Shown: piece by piece, positions 55,583 to 64,000 of the stretch
How positions within the stretch are numbered: the stretch's first letter is position 1
How the letters are laid out: each line of letters begins with the position of its first letter
The notes under the pieces: generated by a model
What the model saw: only the letters and a program-made list of their open reading frames with translations
What the model was told of the DNA's origin: nothing
Databases searched by the model: none
Source: Natrialba hulunbeirensis JCM 10989
Lineage (GTDB): Archaea > Halobacteriota > Halobacteria > Halobacteriales > Natrialbaceae
NCBI RefSeq assembly: GCF_000337575.1
Contig: NZ_AOIM01000002.1
Span: 33,468 to 97,467 of the forward strand
Direction of reading: 5' to 3'
Length of the DNA stretch: 64,000 bases
Program-made: the position numbers and the translations under genes

Positions 55583-55674
55583 ACGGAAATAAGTAGGATT
55601 GATTGAATGAGTCGAGTGTCCGTCGACACAGTCGTTCGGTCCCGACCGACGCTGCGGCGGGTGAAATCATACAA

Positions 55675-56637
55675 ATGACAGCAAACCCAGAACCACGAGC
55701 AGTCTGTTTCCCGATGCTCAAGGGCGGTTTCGGAAAGAGTACGTTCGTCAGCACACTCGGCGGTATCCTTGGGGATATGCGCGGACACGATGTTTTGGTC
55801 GTCGATCTCGACCCGGCTGGCCACCTCTCGACTGGACTTGGATACTACACGCGCGAGAACGACGAGGCGACAGACCTCGCAGACGTACTTCTGGGCGACG
55901 AGTCTATCGATGCGATTGTCAAAAATCCAGGCCACGGCTTCGATTTCGTGCCGGCACTGAACCTCGAATCAGTGACTGACGCACTCTCGAAGGACTCGGT
56001 TCTCGCATCGGATCTGAAGATGAAACAGGAGCTCGTTGACGAACACCTCGGTGACCGGTATGACTACATCCTGTTCGATGTCCCAGGGTCACGGAACAAA
56101 CTCACGAACAACGCCGTTGTCGCAGCACCGAACGCCATTCTTCCGCTCATGCCGGTTCCTGAGGCACTGAACGGGCTTCGAGAGACAGCTACTCGACTCG
56201 TCGGTCCGATCCGCAGCCAGCTCGGGACCTTCGAAATTCTCGCGACTGTGCCCAACGACATGAGTGCTCGTATCGATCACCAGACCAAAGACCGGAAGCT
56301 ACTCGAGTCGATGAACACGCAGGAGAGTTTCGCGTCACTCCTCCTTGCCGGCCGAGATGGTGTCGACGCCCGAAGCGGAACGCTACCTGAGGGAACTGAG
56401 GTTGAGACGGTGCTGGATAATCACGTCCCACCGTTCGCGCGCATCCGTGCTGATGAGTGGGAAGCGATCGACGCCGGCGAGATGGACCCACCGAAGCCGC
56501 CAATTCGCCACACCGGTGCGATCGGCGATGCCTACGAGGCCCGCGAACCGCTTCCGTCCTACGATCCAGAGAACTCCCAACTCGAGTACTTCGGTGAGAT
56601 TGCGGATATCATCGAACGCGGAGGGATTGAACAATGA
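55675..56637 (+). CDS. parA: ParA-type partition ATPase
   Basis: A 320-residue P-loop ATPase of the ParA/Soj type: deviant Walker A MLKGGFGKSTFVSTLGGILG (about 14-33), VLVVDLDPAGHLSTGLGYYT, DYILFDVPGSRNKLTNNAVV, PLMPVPEALNGLRETATRL. ParA forms DNA-bound gradients that position plasmids. Gly-Gly-Phe-Gly-Lys-Ser in place of Gly-Gly-Val-Gly-Lys-Thr is a minor variant. ATG 55675 is chosen over 55603 because the signature starts soon after it. ATGA overlaps the next gene. Confidence 0.9.
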   Translation: MTANPEPRAVCFPMLKGGFGKSTFVSTLGGILGDMRGHDVLVVDLDPAGHLSTGLGYYTRENDEATDLADVLLGDESIDAIVKNPGHGFDFVPALNLESVTDALSKDSVLASDLKMKQELVDEHLGDRYDYILFDVPGSRNKLTNNAVVAAPNAILPLMPVPEALNGLRETATRLVGPIRSQLGTFEILATVPNDMSARIDHQTKDRKLLESMNTQESFASLLLAGRDGVDARSGTLPEGTEVETVLDNHVPPFARIRADEWEAIDAGEMDPPKPPIRHTGAIGDAYEAREPLPSYDPENSQLEYFGEIADIIERGGIEQ

Positions 56638-57041
56638 CCGGCTTCGACCTCGGTGACCCTGCTGACGATGCAGACGAACCGACCGATGAACAGGCTGACT
56701 CGAGCCCCGATCAGGTGCCGGATCCAGTCGCGGAACCCCCAACGTCGGAGCCTGAGTCGGAACCAGAACCGGAGTCAGTGTCCAAAGCAACTGATTCAGA
56801 CCCAACTGAGACCGGTCCGGCGTTTCCCTATAGTGAGGTCAAACAGAGTCCACTGTATGCCCGTGAGGAGACATGGACTAAGTTTGAAGACCAACTGGAT
56901 TTCACTGTCACGCCTGAACTCCGCCGTATGGGTATTCGCGACGACGAACTCCGTGAGGTTCACGATGTAGTCTTGGAACTTGCGCTCGACAATATCGACG
57001 AAATCCCGGAGCGGCTTGCGGAGAAGCGTCGTGAGCTGTGA
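56634..57041 (+). CDS. ParA partner protein (ParB-like adaptor candidate)
   Basis: A 135-residue protein whose first 70 residues are acidic, proline-rich and disordered (VAEPPTSEPESEPEPESVSK), and whose C-terminal 60 residues look folded (WTKFEDQLDFTVTPELRRMG, IRDDELREVHDVVLELALDN). It overlaps parA by 4 bp. Partners of haloarchaeal ParA are usually small and poorly conserved; the folded C-terminus probably binds the centromere. No match to a named family is seen. Confidence 0.6.
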   Translation: MTGFDLGDPADDADEPTDEQADSSPDQVPDPVAEPPTSEPESEPEPESVSKATDSDPTETGPAFPYSEVKQSPLYAREETWTKFEDQLDFTVTPELRRMGIRDDELREVHDVVLELALDNIDEIPERLAEKRREL

Positions 57042-57257
57042 GACAAAAACTGGAGAACTCCTGTTTACAACGACTGATGCGTATTCCGCCTCCCAATAAT
57101 CCCTGTGGGTCCGACATAGATATGAATTATATTCTCGACAGTTCATAGTATTACTTTGGAAACTCGACATTCGGCCGCTGATCAAACACCGGACCTTCGC
57201 CTCGTATAATCATGCATACAACGCCCGTATTGATGAAGATCGTACGCTCAAATATCA

Positions 57258-57392
57258 ATGGCTGAAACAGTCAACTCTGCTGTCGAGCACTCGCTCGGCT
57301 ACGCCGTGCGAGCACGTAGCTGGTATCATGAATTCCGTAAAATCGATCTGATGTGTGTCGTCTATAACATCAAAAGCGGCATCAAACAGTGA
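57258..57392 (+). pseudogene. C-terminal transposase remnant
   Basis: The frame MAETVNSAVEHSLGYAVRAR, then SWYHEFRKIDLMCVVYNIKS before TGA, matches the end of haloarchaeal IS4/IS5-type transposases (typical SAVKRSLG...WYREFREIVL...YNI). Only the last 44 residues remain. It lies between the partition locus and the trailer end of the CRISPR array. Nothing else is seen in 57042-57257. Confidence 0.65.
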
Positions 57393-57410
57393 AGTCCACC
57401 GACTTACAGC

Positions 57411-59981
57411 GATTCAACAAAGCCGTTTTCTCCCTACTGCGACCCTTTAGGGCGTTCACGGAGGCGCTCTCGACGCTGATGTTTCAATCCCGTTCTGGGT
57501 TTTCTCCCTACTGCGACGATTGTCGACGACGCGACGCTCACGCTACGATTCTTGTTTCAATCCCGTTCTGGGTTTTCTCCCTACTGCGACCGAGATAACC
57601 GACTGTTTCGACCTCGCCATCCTGTTTCAATCCCGTTCTGGGTTTTCTCCCTACTGCGACACGAACTGCGCGCCCACCTGGAGGACCGCCGCGACGTCGT
57701 TTCAATCCCGTTCTGGGTTTTCTCCCTACTGCGACAGTATCCAGATCAGCAGGGAGCGATCAAATGGCACGACGTTTCAATCCCGTTCTGGGTTTTCTCC
57801 CTACTGCGACATGCCTGCGAGCACGAACCGCCAGAGAACATCGACGCAGTTTCAATCCCGTTCTGGGTTTTCTCCCTACTGCGACCCGCCTACGCGTTTC
57901 GCAACGACGTTGGATCAAGCGCGTTTCAATCCCGTTCTGGGTTTTCTCCCTACTGCGACCGGCGCATTCCTTGTCACGGAGAACGGTCACTTCGTTTCAA
58001 TCCCGTTCTGGGTTTTCTCCCTACTGCGACTTCGCTGCCGCCAGTGTCGGCATCCGGGAGATCCGTTTCAATCCCGTTCTGGGTTTTCTCCCTACTGCGA
58101 CAGGGTCCGTCTCGTCTAAGGCGTCCTCGAATACGTCGTTTCAATCCCGTTCTGGGTTTTCTCCCTACTGCGACCCCCTGCAAGGTTGATTGCGGTGGTA
58201 GTCTTGCCGGGTTTCAATCCCGTTCTGGGTTTTCTCCCTACTGCGACCCCGGTTTCCCATGAAGGCAATCGGAGCAGTGAGTTTCAATCCCGTTCTGGGT
58301 TTTCTCCCTACTGCGACATTCGGTAGTCTCCTTGCGCGAACCGGAATACGTTTCAATCCCGTTCTGGGTTTTCTCCCTACTGCGACAAGTGCACAGTCGT
58401 CGAACGCAGTTACTGGGATCGTTTCAATCCCGTGCTGGGTTTTCTCCCTACTGCGACTACTCGGCTCCGAACCATCCCCTGACATCCGGACCGTGTTTCA
58501 ATCCCGTGCTGGGTTTTCTCCCTACTGCGACGGTAGCGGTTGGACTCAAGCCAGCTGACAACGTGTTTCAATCCCGTGCTGGGTTTTCTCCCTACTGCGA
58601 CGATTCGAGGGAGAACACGGCTCGTGTAGGCGGTCGAGTTTCAATCCCGTGCTGGGTTTTCTCCCTACTGCGACGTCGTACTTGTCGGTCGAATAGTAGC
58701 CGACGTGGACGTTTCAATCCCGTGCTGGGTTTTCTCCCTACTGCGACTCGACGCGACGATTATCCGCGACGGGGACGAAGTGACGTTTCAATCCCGTGCT
58801 GGGTTTTCTCCCTACTGCGACCATAGCGACGGGATCGACGAGTACTTTACAAACGTGTTTCAATCCCGTGCTGGGTTTTCTCCCTACTGCGACTCGATCC
58901 TGTGGATCTCCGTCGTGTAGATAATAGTGTTTCAATCCCGTGCTGGGTTTTCTCCCTACTGCGACCGCCGAGATCGTCCATGTCCGCGGAGTGATTCTCC
59001 AGCTGTTTCAATCCCGTGCTGGGTTTTCTCCCTACTGCGACTTGCGTGATCGTGAACGTGCCCGACCGAAGCGCGTTTCAATCCCGTGCTGGGTTTTCTC
59101 CCTACTGCGACCATCGCGACCACCGTTCGCGCTGGGACTCGAGTTGTTTCAATCCCGTGCTGGGTTTTCTCCCTACTGCGACGAAAAATTACGAAGAAGG
59201 GTGGTCGTCAGTCGATTGTTTCAATCCCGTGCTGGGTTTTCTCCCTACTGCGACAAGCTCCGCGACTCGCCTACTGCTCATCGGACTGTTTCAATCCCGT
59301 GCTGGGTTTTCTCCCTACTGCGACACGTCGTTCGCTTCAACGGAGGTTCTGAGACACTCGTTTCAATCCCGTGCTGGGTTTTCTCCCTACTGCGACATCG
59401 CCGTTGACCCGCTTGCGTCAGCAGTCAGTGGTTTCAATCCCGTGCTGGGTTTTCTCCCTACTGCGACGGAACCCCTGCACGAGTGCCGCGTAGTCGACCG
59501 CCTCGTTTCAATCCCGTGCTGGGTTTTCTCCCTACTGCGACGATAGGGTTCTGGTCGAAACGGACGTGGATTATGCGTTTCAATCCCGTGCTGGGTTTTC
59601 TCCCTACTGCGACGGTACATTGACACCGCTTCGGCACTGTTCGGAGCAGAGTTTCAATCCCGTGCTGGGTTTTCTCCCTACTGCGACCTACGGAATCCAC
59701 AAGATCAACCACTACGAGACGCTGTTTCAATCCCGTGCTGGGTTTTCTCCCTACTGCGACCACTGCTGTGATGCTGATCGAGGACGCGCAGACAACGTTT
59801 CAATCCCGTGCTGGGTTTTCTCCCTACTGCGACGTACCAGAAACGTGCCCAAAAGACCGGCTTTAGCTTATGTTTCAATCCCGTGCTGGGTTTTCTCCCT
59901 ACTGCGACGCAACAAATCCACGTCTTTGGGGATGTAGCCAACACGTTTCAATCCCGTGCTGGGTTTTCTCCCTACTGCGAC
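57411..59981 (-). CRISPR. Type I-D CRISPR array, 35 intact repeats plus one decayed repeat
   Basis: Repeats of 37 nt begin GTTTCAATCCCG and end TCTCCCTACTGCGAC on the + strand; intact copies start at 57481 and end with 59945-59981. Spacers are 32-39 nt. A decayed repeat (57411-57443) keeps only its last 18 bases. Because GTTTCAAT is the complement of ATTGAAAC, the typical crRNA 5' tag, the array is transcribed leftward from a leader at about 60 kb beside csa3 and cas6. The first 13 intact repeats read CCCGTTCTGGG and the last 22 (from 58421) read CCCGTGCTGGG. Confidence 0.97.
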
Positions 59982-60096
59982 AGGGGGTTGAGATAGCGGG
60001 AGCAGGCAAATAATTGTTTCTCCAGCCATGAGAGTTGCGCCTCAATTCATGAAAGGGGGCTGTACAGCATCTTTAAAAAGGTCCATGAAAGGCGGG
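59982..60096 (-). promoter_or_regulatory. CRISPR leader with duplicated CATGAAAGG(G/C)GGG motif
   Basis: About 115 bp between the last repeat and the csa3 stop. CATGAAAGGGGG (60048-60059) and CATGAAAGGCGG (60084-60095) are direct repeats 36 bp apart. CTTTAAAAAG (60071-60080) is a TATA-like element for leftward transcription, about 90 bp before the first repeat. The motif pair may guide new-spacer insertion or bind a regulator. Confidence 0.55.
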
Positions 60097-60759
60097 TCAG
60101 GGACTGCTAGCTCGAGCCAGCGATAGTAGCTCTCCAGAGAAGGCAATGCGAATTCGTTTGGCCTTCTCACTCGTATCTGACTCGACGAGACCTGCGTCCT
60201 CGAGGTCATTCACGTGCCGAATAACGGTGCTCTTCGACTGAGCTGTTTCGTCCGCAATCGTAGACAGTGAAAGCCAGTCGCCAGCCGTGACAATGGCTTC
60301 GAATGTATCTGTCGTTCGACTCGGAATCCCTGTAGTTAGATCGGGTAGTGGCCACTCCTGGACCGTATTATCTATGTCACTGAAAAACAACGCGTTGTCG
60401 ACCGTTTGTGACAAGACGAGTGCTGCGACTGTCAACGGAAGTAGCACGTCCCGCGGACCGCCGCCGAGCGAGACGATCGCGTTGCTATCCGAGTCGATGT
60501 CAGCGAGGACTGCACAGCAGTCACGAACTGTCGCCTCGAACGTTTCCGTGGATATTCGCTCGATTGAACAGGATGCCATCGGTTCAATTTCCTGCAGCAG
60601 TTGTTCGACATCTGCAACTGCTTGCATTGCCTGTTCCGTGTCGGATTCCTCACTCGGACGCAACAAGACTACCGTATCCTCTGCTCCAAGGCCCGTCTTC
60701 ACCACCGGCCGGGTCACACGACGGGTGTCGTACCCAATCGGCGAAATATACGTTCGCAC
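60097..60759 (-). CDS. csa3: Csa3-type CARF-HTH CRISPR regulator
   Basis: A 220-residue protein from GTG 60759: RTYISPIGYDTRRVTRPVVK, DTVVLLRPSEESD, NAIVSLGGGPRDVLLPLTVA form the Rossmann-like CARF domain, and WLSLSTIADETAQSKSTVIR, HVNDLEDAGLVESD the C-terminal winged helix. Csa3 proteins activate cas genes or spacer uptake and sense cyclic oligoadenylates. A longer frame starting at ATG 60885 would add 42 residues unlike the family and leave no promoter space. The GTG start restores a 135-bp shared promoter region. Confidence 0.85.
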   Translation of the reverse strand: MRTYISPIGYDTRRVTRPVVKTGLGAEDTVVLLRPSEESDTEQAMQAVADVEQLLQEIEPMASCSIERISTETFEATVRDCCAVLADIDSDSNAIVSLGGGPRDVLLPLTVAALVLSQTVDNALFFSDIDNTVQEWPLPDLTTGIPSRTTDTFEAIVTAGDWLSLSTIADETAQSKSTVIRHVNDLEDAGLVESDTSEKAKRIRIAFSGELLSLARASSP

Positions 60760-60806
60760 ATGTTTCACGATTCGGACGAGTTGCAAATACCTATCGCTGC
60801 AAAACA

Positions 60807-60820
60807 GTGGAACGTTCCAC
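60807..60820. promoter_or_regulatory. Perfect 14-bp palindrome between csa3 and cas6
   Basis: GTGGAACGTTCCAC is fully self-complementary. It lies 48 bp before csa3 (GTG 60759) and 75 bp before cas6 (60895), in the divergent promoter region. As the best symmetric site there, it is a candidate operator for Csa3. Confidence 0.5.
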
Positions 60821-60838
60821 ACCAGAAAACATTCTGTT

Positions 60839-60848
60839 GCATATATCT
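60839..60848 (+). promoter_or_regulatory. TATA-like box for the cas6 operon
   Basis: GCATATATCT lies about 47 bp before the cas6 ATG, so transcription would start near 60870. The palindrome at 60807-60820 is 19 bp upstream of it, a place suited to an activator. Confidence 0.4.
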
Positions 60849-60894
60849 GTCTTCTTGTAAACAGTACTAAGTAGACCCCTTCCAAACGTCGAGT

Positions 60895-61773
60895 ATGGCA
60901 ACAACCAACGGGATGGACGCGATGTCTGCCTCGCGGGTACGGCGGGTGACGGCGACACTCACTCCCGAAACCCGGTTTCCCGTTCCAGAGTCCGATGGTT
61001 ACTCTGTCTACTCGGCATTACTGTCTGTACTATCGAATGTTGACGCCGAGATTAGCGCGAGTATACACGACTCACCGATGGGGAGCCTCCACTGTAGCGG
61101 ATTACAGGGCCCATTCGGCGAAAGCGACAGATCTCATCACAAGACGCTGCTCCCTGGCAAGACTTACGACCTGTCGCTCGGGATCGTCCACCCCGACGAC
61201 ACCGACGTCTTCCAAGCACTCGTGAACGCGCTTGTGCTTGAAGGTGAGTCCATCGAACTAAGCCACGGTAAATTGCGGGTAGAGCGCTTTGAAAGTGAGA
61301 ACACGTCTCACGCGGATATCCTCGACGAAGCAGCTGGCGTCGACGATCCCACGCTCGAGTTTGACTTTCGAACAGCGACATGTATCGAGGAAACCGGATC
61401 TGTCACCACGATGTTCCCAACGAGGCAAGCCGTTTTCTCGAGTCTCCTTGGAAAGTGGAACCGGACCGCGCCCGACGATCTAGAAGTCGACATCGATCGG
61501 GAGACGATTTCGTCGTCCGTGATCGAGAAACCAGACGCCTCGAGCTATTGTACGCACAGTGTTCTCGTTAATCGCGTTGAAGGAAACGACGGGAATCCGC
61601 GCCCAATCTTCAGACAAGGCTTCACCGGGCGTTGTGAGTATGCCTTCAAGGATGCAAGTGACAGTGTGGAAAACGCAGTGACGGCACTCGCACTGTTCGG
61701 CGAATACTCTGGCGTCGGAAGTGCAGTGGCTCGAGGGTGTGGTAATGTAACTGTGGAGGTCAGTGATCAATGA
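60895..61773 (+). CDS. cas6: Cas6 CRISPR RNA endonuclease
   Basis: A 292-residue protein: VRRVTATLTPETRFPVPESD, GYSVYSALLSVLSNVDAEIS, ASIHDSPMGSLH (H58 a candidate catalytic His), PTRQAVFSSLLGKW, and the C-terminal glycine-rich YSGVGSAVARGCGNVTVEVS. Cas6 cuts the array transcript within each repeat, leaving an 8-nt ATTGAAAC-type tag on crRNAs. Starts at M7 or M10 are possible. It overlaps cas10d by ATGA. Confidence 0.92.
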   Translation: MATTNGMDAMSASRVRRVTATLTPETRFPVPESDGYSVYSALLSVLSNVDAEISASIHDSPMGSLHCSGLQGPFGESDRSHHKTLLPGKTYDLSLGIVHPDDTDVFQALVNALVLEGESIELSHGKLRVERFESENTSHADILDEAAGVDDPTLEFDFRTATCIEETGSVTTMFPTRQAVFSSLLGKWNRTAPDDLEVDIDRETISSSVIEKPDASSYCTHSVLVNRVEGNDGNPRPIFRQGFTGRCEYAFKDASDSVENAVTALALFGEYSGVGSAVARGCGNVTVEVSDQ

Positions 61774-64000
61774 ATCCTGAGGCTGCTCGAGAAGCGCATG
61801 AGACTATCGTCGGAAGCACTGATCTGTACGGGAATATCATCGATGCAGCGGGGGAGTACGATGCCAAAGTAGATTCTACTGCGAACTCCTCACTTGCGGC
61901 GCACATCCTTAATGCGATTACCATCGGCGTGAACGCGTTCGTGTACGAAGCAGTTAGCCCAGACGAAGACCTGTTTGAAGACTACGGCGAGGACGTGCAG
62001 GTTCTTGCAGCCGCGCTTGCGCTCCACGACACGAATAAGTTCGTCCAGGAAGCCTACGGCGTAGACGTCGACGGAAACAATGCCGAGGCGTTTGACTGGT
62101 ACTTTGACCCTGAACTGGACGGGAATGGTGAACAGCGCGAAGGAGACCCGTTTGGAATTGAGGCGTTCCTCGGCGATGGGTACCGGGACGATCTCCAGTA
62201 TCTCGTCCAACGAACGGAAAGTACAGAGGACAGCTCTGGAACGCGTGGGATCAACTCTTCATTCCGGGGACTCGAACGGTATTGCCGAATCGGTGATAGT
62301 ACAGCCTCTGTTGCGCTACGAGATGGAGTCGACGGAGTTTATGACCAGCTGTGCACCTTGATGGATTCGGACAATGTTCACAAAATCGAGTTCACGCAAC
62401 TCGAGCAGCCAATTTTGAATGACGTTCTCCTTGGTACGGTGAAGGAGGTTATATCGGGTGATTCTGGCAGCGAGGCATGTGGTGTCGTCATTGGGAGTAC
62501 CCCCAATGAGATCGTGTACCTGGGTGAGCCACTTGAACGATCTGTACTCAAAGAGGAGGTTACAGAACGGACACCAGAGCGAATTAGTGCAGACTTTGAC
62601 TTCGAATGTAAACTCAACTGGAACTCGTTCGATTACGATGTTCTTGCAGAAGTGAACATTCCTGTCGAAGAGAAAGAGCAGAAAATTTCAGATGCCTTTC
62701 GAAGCCTGCTCGAGCGAGGATCTGCGGGCGTCGAATCATTTGAATCGATACCCGAGGAGTTCGACCAGTATTTCCCCATCTTAGCGAAGACGATTTACAT
62801 CGATGGTCAATCTGAATTTTCTGATGAGGATGTGCAGAAGTCCTATAACCGAATTGAGGAGGAACAGGGAGTCCAAAAGGTCAAACTTCACTTCGTCGCC
62901 TATCTCGTCCAGAATTACGATGACCACGCAGAGTTCTTAGAGGAACTTGCTGACGAAGTCCAGCCAGCCCTTCACGACGATCTGGAACCGGGAACGGATG
63001 CAATCGGTACTGTCATTGATCGATTCTTCGATGGGAGTATCGCTCCGGATCTGGGCTCTAAAGACGAGATGTGCTTCCTGTGTGGTGCAGAGACGGATAC
63101 GAAGTATCAGAAGGGGCTCAGTGCGGTTTATCGCACACAAGAATACTCCCGTCGTGTTCCACCGCATGCGAAGTACAAATCGATCTGTGAAGTGTGCAAT
63201 CTCGAGTACGCGCTGTTCTCCTTCGTCTGTGAACAGAGTGATGTTAGCACGAACAACGCTGTGGAGATTGCCTATTTTTACTTCGATGATTTCCTTGGAG
63301 ATGTTCGTGTTCGAAGCGGTCGGATGGGGAATCTGGTTCAGGGGGATAGCGACGAATTTGATGACCCTATAACACGGGCCAGTCTGGTAGAACCACAGTA
63401 CTTCCTCCAGCCGATCTATGTGCTGAACGAAAACCATCGGATGGCAGTTGTTCGGCAGGTGATGCAAGCTGCCCAGGAATCTGGGATGAAGGTGGTCATC
63501 GGACGGCCGTTCACGCGCTTCGAGAGCGCGGATACGGTTTTTGCTGATGAGGAGGCCACCCGACCACAAGAACTCCTCAATCTCGACGACGCAGAGCGAT
63601 TCGGACCGATGCCGTCGTTCGTCACGGAAGACCGAACGGACTCGCACCTCAGACGTGCACTTCAACTGTTCAAAATCATGAGTATGGTCGGGCAGGACGC
63701 GAATATGAGCAACTCCTACCTTCATCTCGACCGTGACACCTTCCACAGTATCGCTGACTTTGCAGTCGTCAATCACGACAACGCAACCAGACTCCCGGAC
63801 CTGCGGGAGTACTTCGAAAACTACCACCAAAATGCACTTATGGACATGAAAACCGTCGCTGAACGGGGAATTGACCTGTTCGGCCCACAGTACAACAGCA
63901 AGTATAAGAAGACGAAAGTATTCCGCGAGGCACTCGATGCCTTCCTTAGCGGAAAGAGCCAACAGATGGCTGACGACGAGCTCGTCGCATACGTCGAGAG
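61770..64000 (+). CDS. cas10d: Cas10d (Csc3), large subunit of type I-D CRISPR, 3' end outside window
   Basis: At least 743 residues, open to the right edge. The N-terminal HD nuclease has H45 (SLAAHILNAI) and H86-D87 (ALALHDTNKFVQEA). The middle carries a zinc site CFLCGAETDTKYQKG (about 434-437) and CEVCNLEYALF (about 472-475). This order is that of Cas10d/Csc3, which in type I-D replaces Cas8 and provides the HD nuclease. Expected neighbours to the right are csc2, csc1, cas3', cas4, cas1 and cas2. ATG 61770 overlaps the cas6 stop. Confidence 0.9.
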   Translation, partial: MNPEAAREAHETIVGSTDLYGNIIDAAGEYDAKVDSTANSSLAAHILNAITIGVNAFVYEAVSPDEDLFEDYGEDVQVLAAALALHDTNKFVQEAYGVDVDGNNAEAFDWYFDPELDGNGEQREGDPFGIEAFLGDGYRDDLQYLVQRTESTEDSSGTRGINSSFRGLERYCRIGDSTASVALRDGVDGVYDQLCTLMDSDNVHKIEFTQLEQPILNDVLLGTVKEVISGDSGSEACGVVIGSTPNEIVYLGEPLERSVLKEEVTERTPERISADFDFECKLNWNSFDYDVLAEVNIPVEEKEQKISDAFRSLLERGSAGVESFESIPEEFDQYFPILAKTIYIDGQSEFSDEDVQKSYNRIEEEQGVQKVKLHFVAYLVQNYDDHAEFLEELADEVQPALHDDLEPGTDAIGTVIDRFFDGSIAPDLGSKDEMCFLCGAETDTKYQKGLSAVYRTQEYSRRVPPHAKYKSICEVCNLEYALFSFVCEQSDVSTNNAVEIAYFYFDDFLGDVRVRSGRMGNLVQGDSDEFDDPITRASLVEPQYFLQPIYVLNENHRMAVVRQVMQAAQESGMKVVIGRPFTRFESADTVFADEEATRPQELLNLDDAERFGPMPSFVTEDRTDSHLRRALQLFKIMSMVGQDANMSNSYLHLDRDTFHSIADFAVVNHDNATRLPDLREYFENYHQNALMDMKTVAERGIDLFGPQYNSKYKKTKVFREALDAFLSGKSQQMADDELVAYVE

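Noticed and set aside
57411..59981. Self-targeting spacers against this window
   Set aside because: Reading the spacers against the genes here gave no convincing match; even the ParA-type spacer differs from the local parA.
57389..59996. Many long open frames across the CRISPR array on both strands
   Set aside because: They arise because the 37-nt repeat has no stop in several frames; translated products only repeat the same peptide around spacers.
1..64000. tRNA or rRNA genes
   Set aside because: No cloverleaf or conserved rRNA sequence was recognised on either strand.

Overview
The window is haloarchaeal DNA: acidic proteins, Tat signals ending in lipoboxes, archaeal TFB and Orc1/Cdc6, TATA-type promoters, HalOD1-like output domain, and frequent CTCGAG-type codon pairs (a weak hint of a Natrialbales-like host). 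It reads as part of an extrachromosomal replicon or a large integrated one. It carries an Orc1/Cdc6 gene beside an array of 19-bp iterons (40.9-42.9 kb), a ParA pair behind a 9-bp repeat array (55.3-57.0 kb), a conjugation-type secretion operon (27-40.7 kb), ArdC, an OB-fold DNA-binding protein and toxin-antitoxin pairs.

Layout. 0-1.3 kb: UPF0175/PIN toxin-antitoxin pair and the 3' remnant of a cysteine desulfurase. 1.6-6.0 kb: a four-gene cluster (small acidic protein, SMC/Rad50-like ATPase with zinc hook, YwgA-like protein, polytopic membrane protein) that looks like an uncharacterised defence or stress module. 6.4-8.9 kb: two unrelated PD-(D/E)xK-type nuclease candidates. 9-19 kb: plasmid housekeeping genes (GHKL ATPase fused to a SprT-like protease, TFB, HalOD1-like protein, ArdC, OB-fold protein), small hypotheticals, a hairpin-dense spot at 15.6 kb and a longer hairpin array at 18.8-19.5 kb. 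19.8-27 kb: metallo-beta-lactamase-fold protein, VapBC, HTH regulators and an archaeal STAND-like ATPase with paired operators. 27-40.7 kb: a leftward operon with pilin-like protein, surface proteins, VirB6-like, split VirB4-like and VirD4-like ATPases, then a prim-pol. 40.8-42.9 kb: replication origin and orc1. 43-55 kb: peptide uptake and breakdown cargo (PLP aminotransferase, M20 amidohydrolase, TldD/PmbA-like protein, five-gene Dpp/Opp transporter, M28 peptidase). 55.3-57.0 kb: partition locus. 57.4-64 kb: CRISPR array and type I-D cas genes (csa3, cas6, cas10d), running off the right end.

The CRISPR array has 35 intact 37-nt repeats plus one decayed repeat and is read leftward from a leader at about 60 kb. 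A one-base change in the repeat loop divides the older 13 from the newer 22 repeats. One spacer encodes the P-loop of a ParA-type ATPase, so the locus has apparently sampled another plasmid or virus partition gene.

The least explained items are the four-gene SMC cluster, the VirD4-like protein with added nuclease-like and D5-type winged-helix regions, the 9-bp periodic array before parA, the family of hairpins with one conserved loop, the inverted repeat shared by two distant genes, and the palindrome between csa3 and cas6. Family assignments come from reading the translated sequences by eye; no database search was run.
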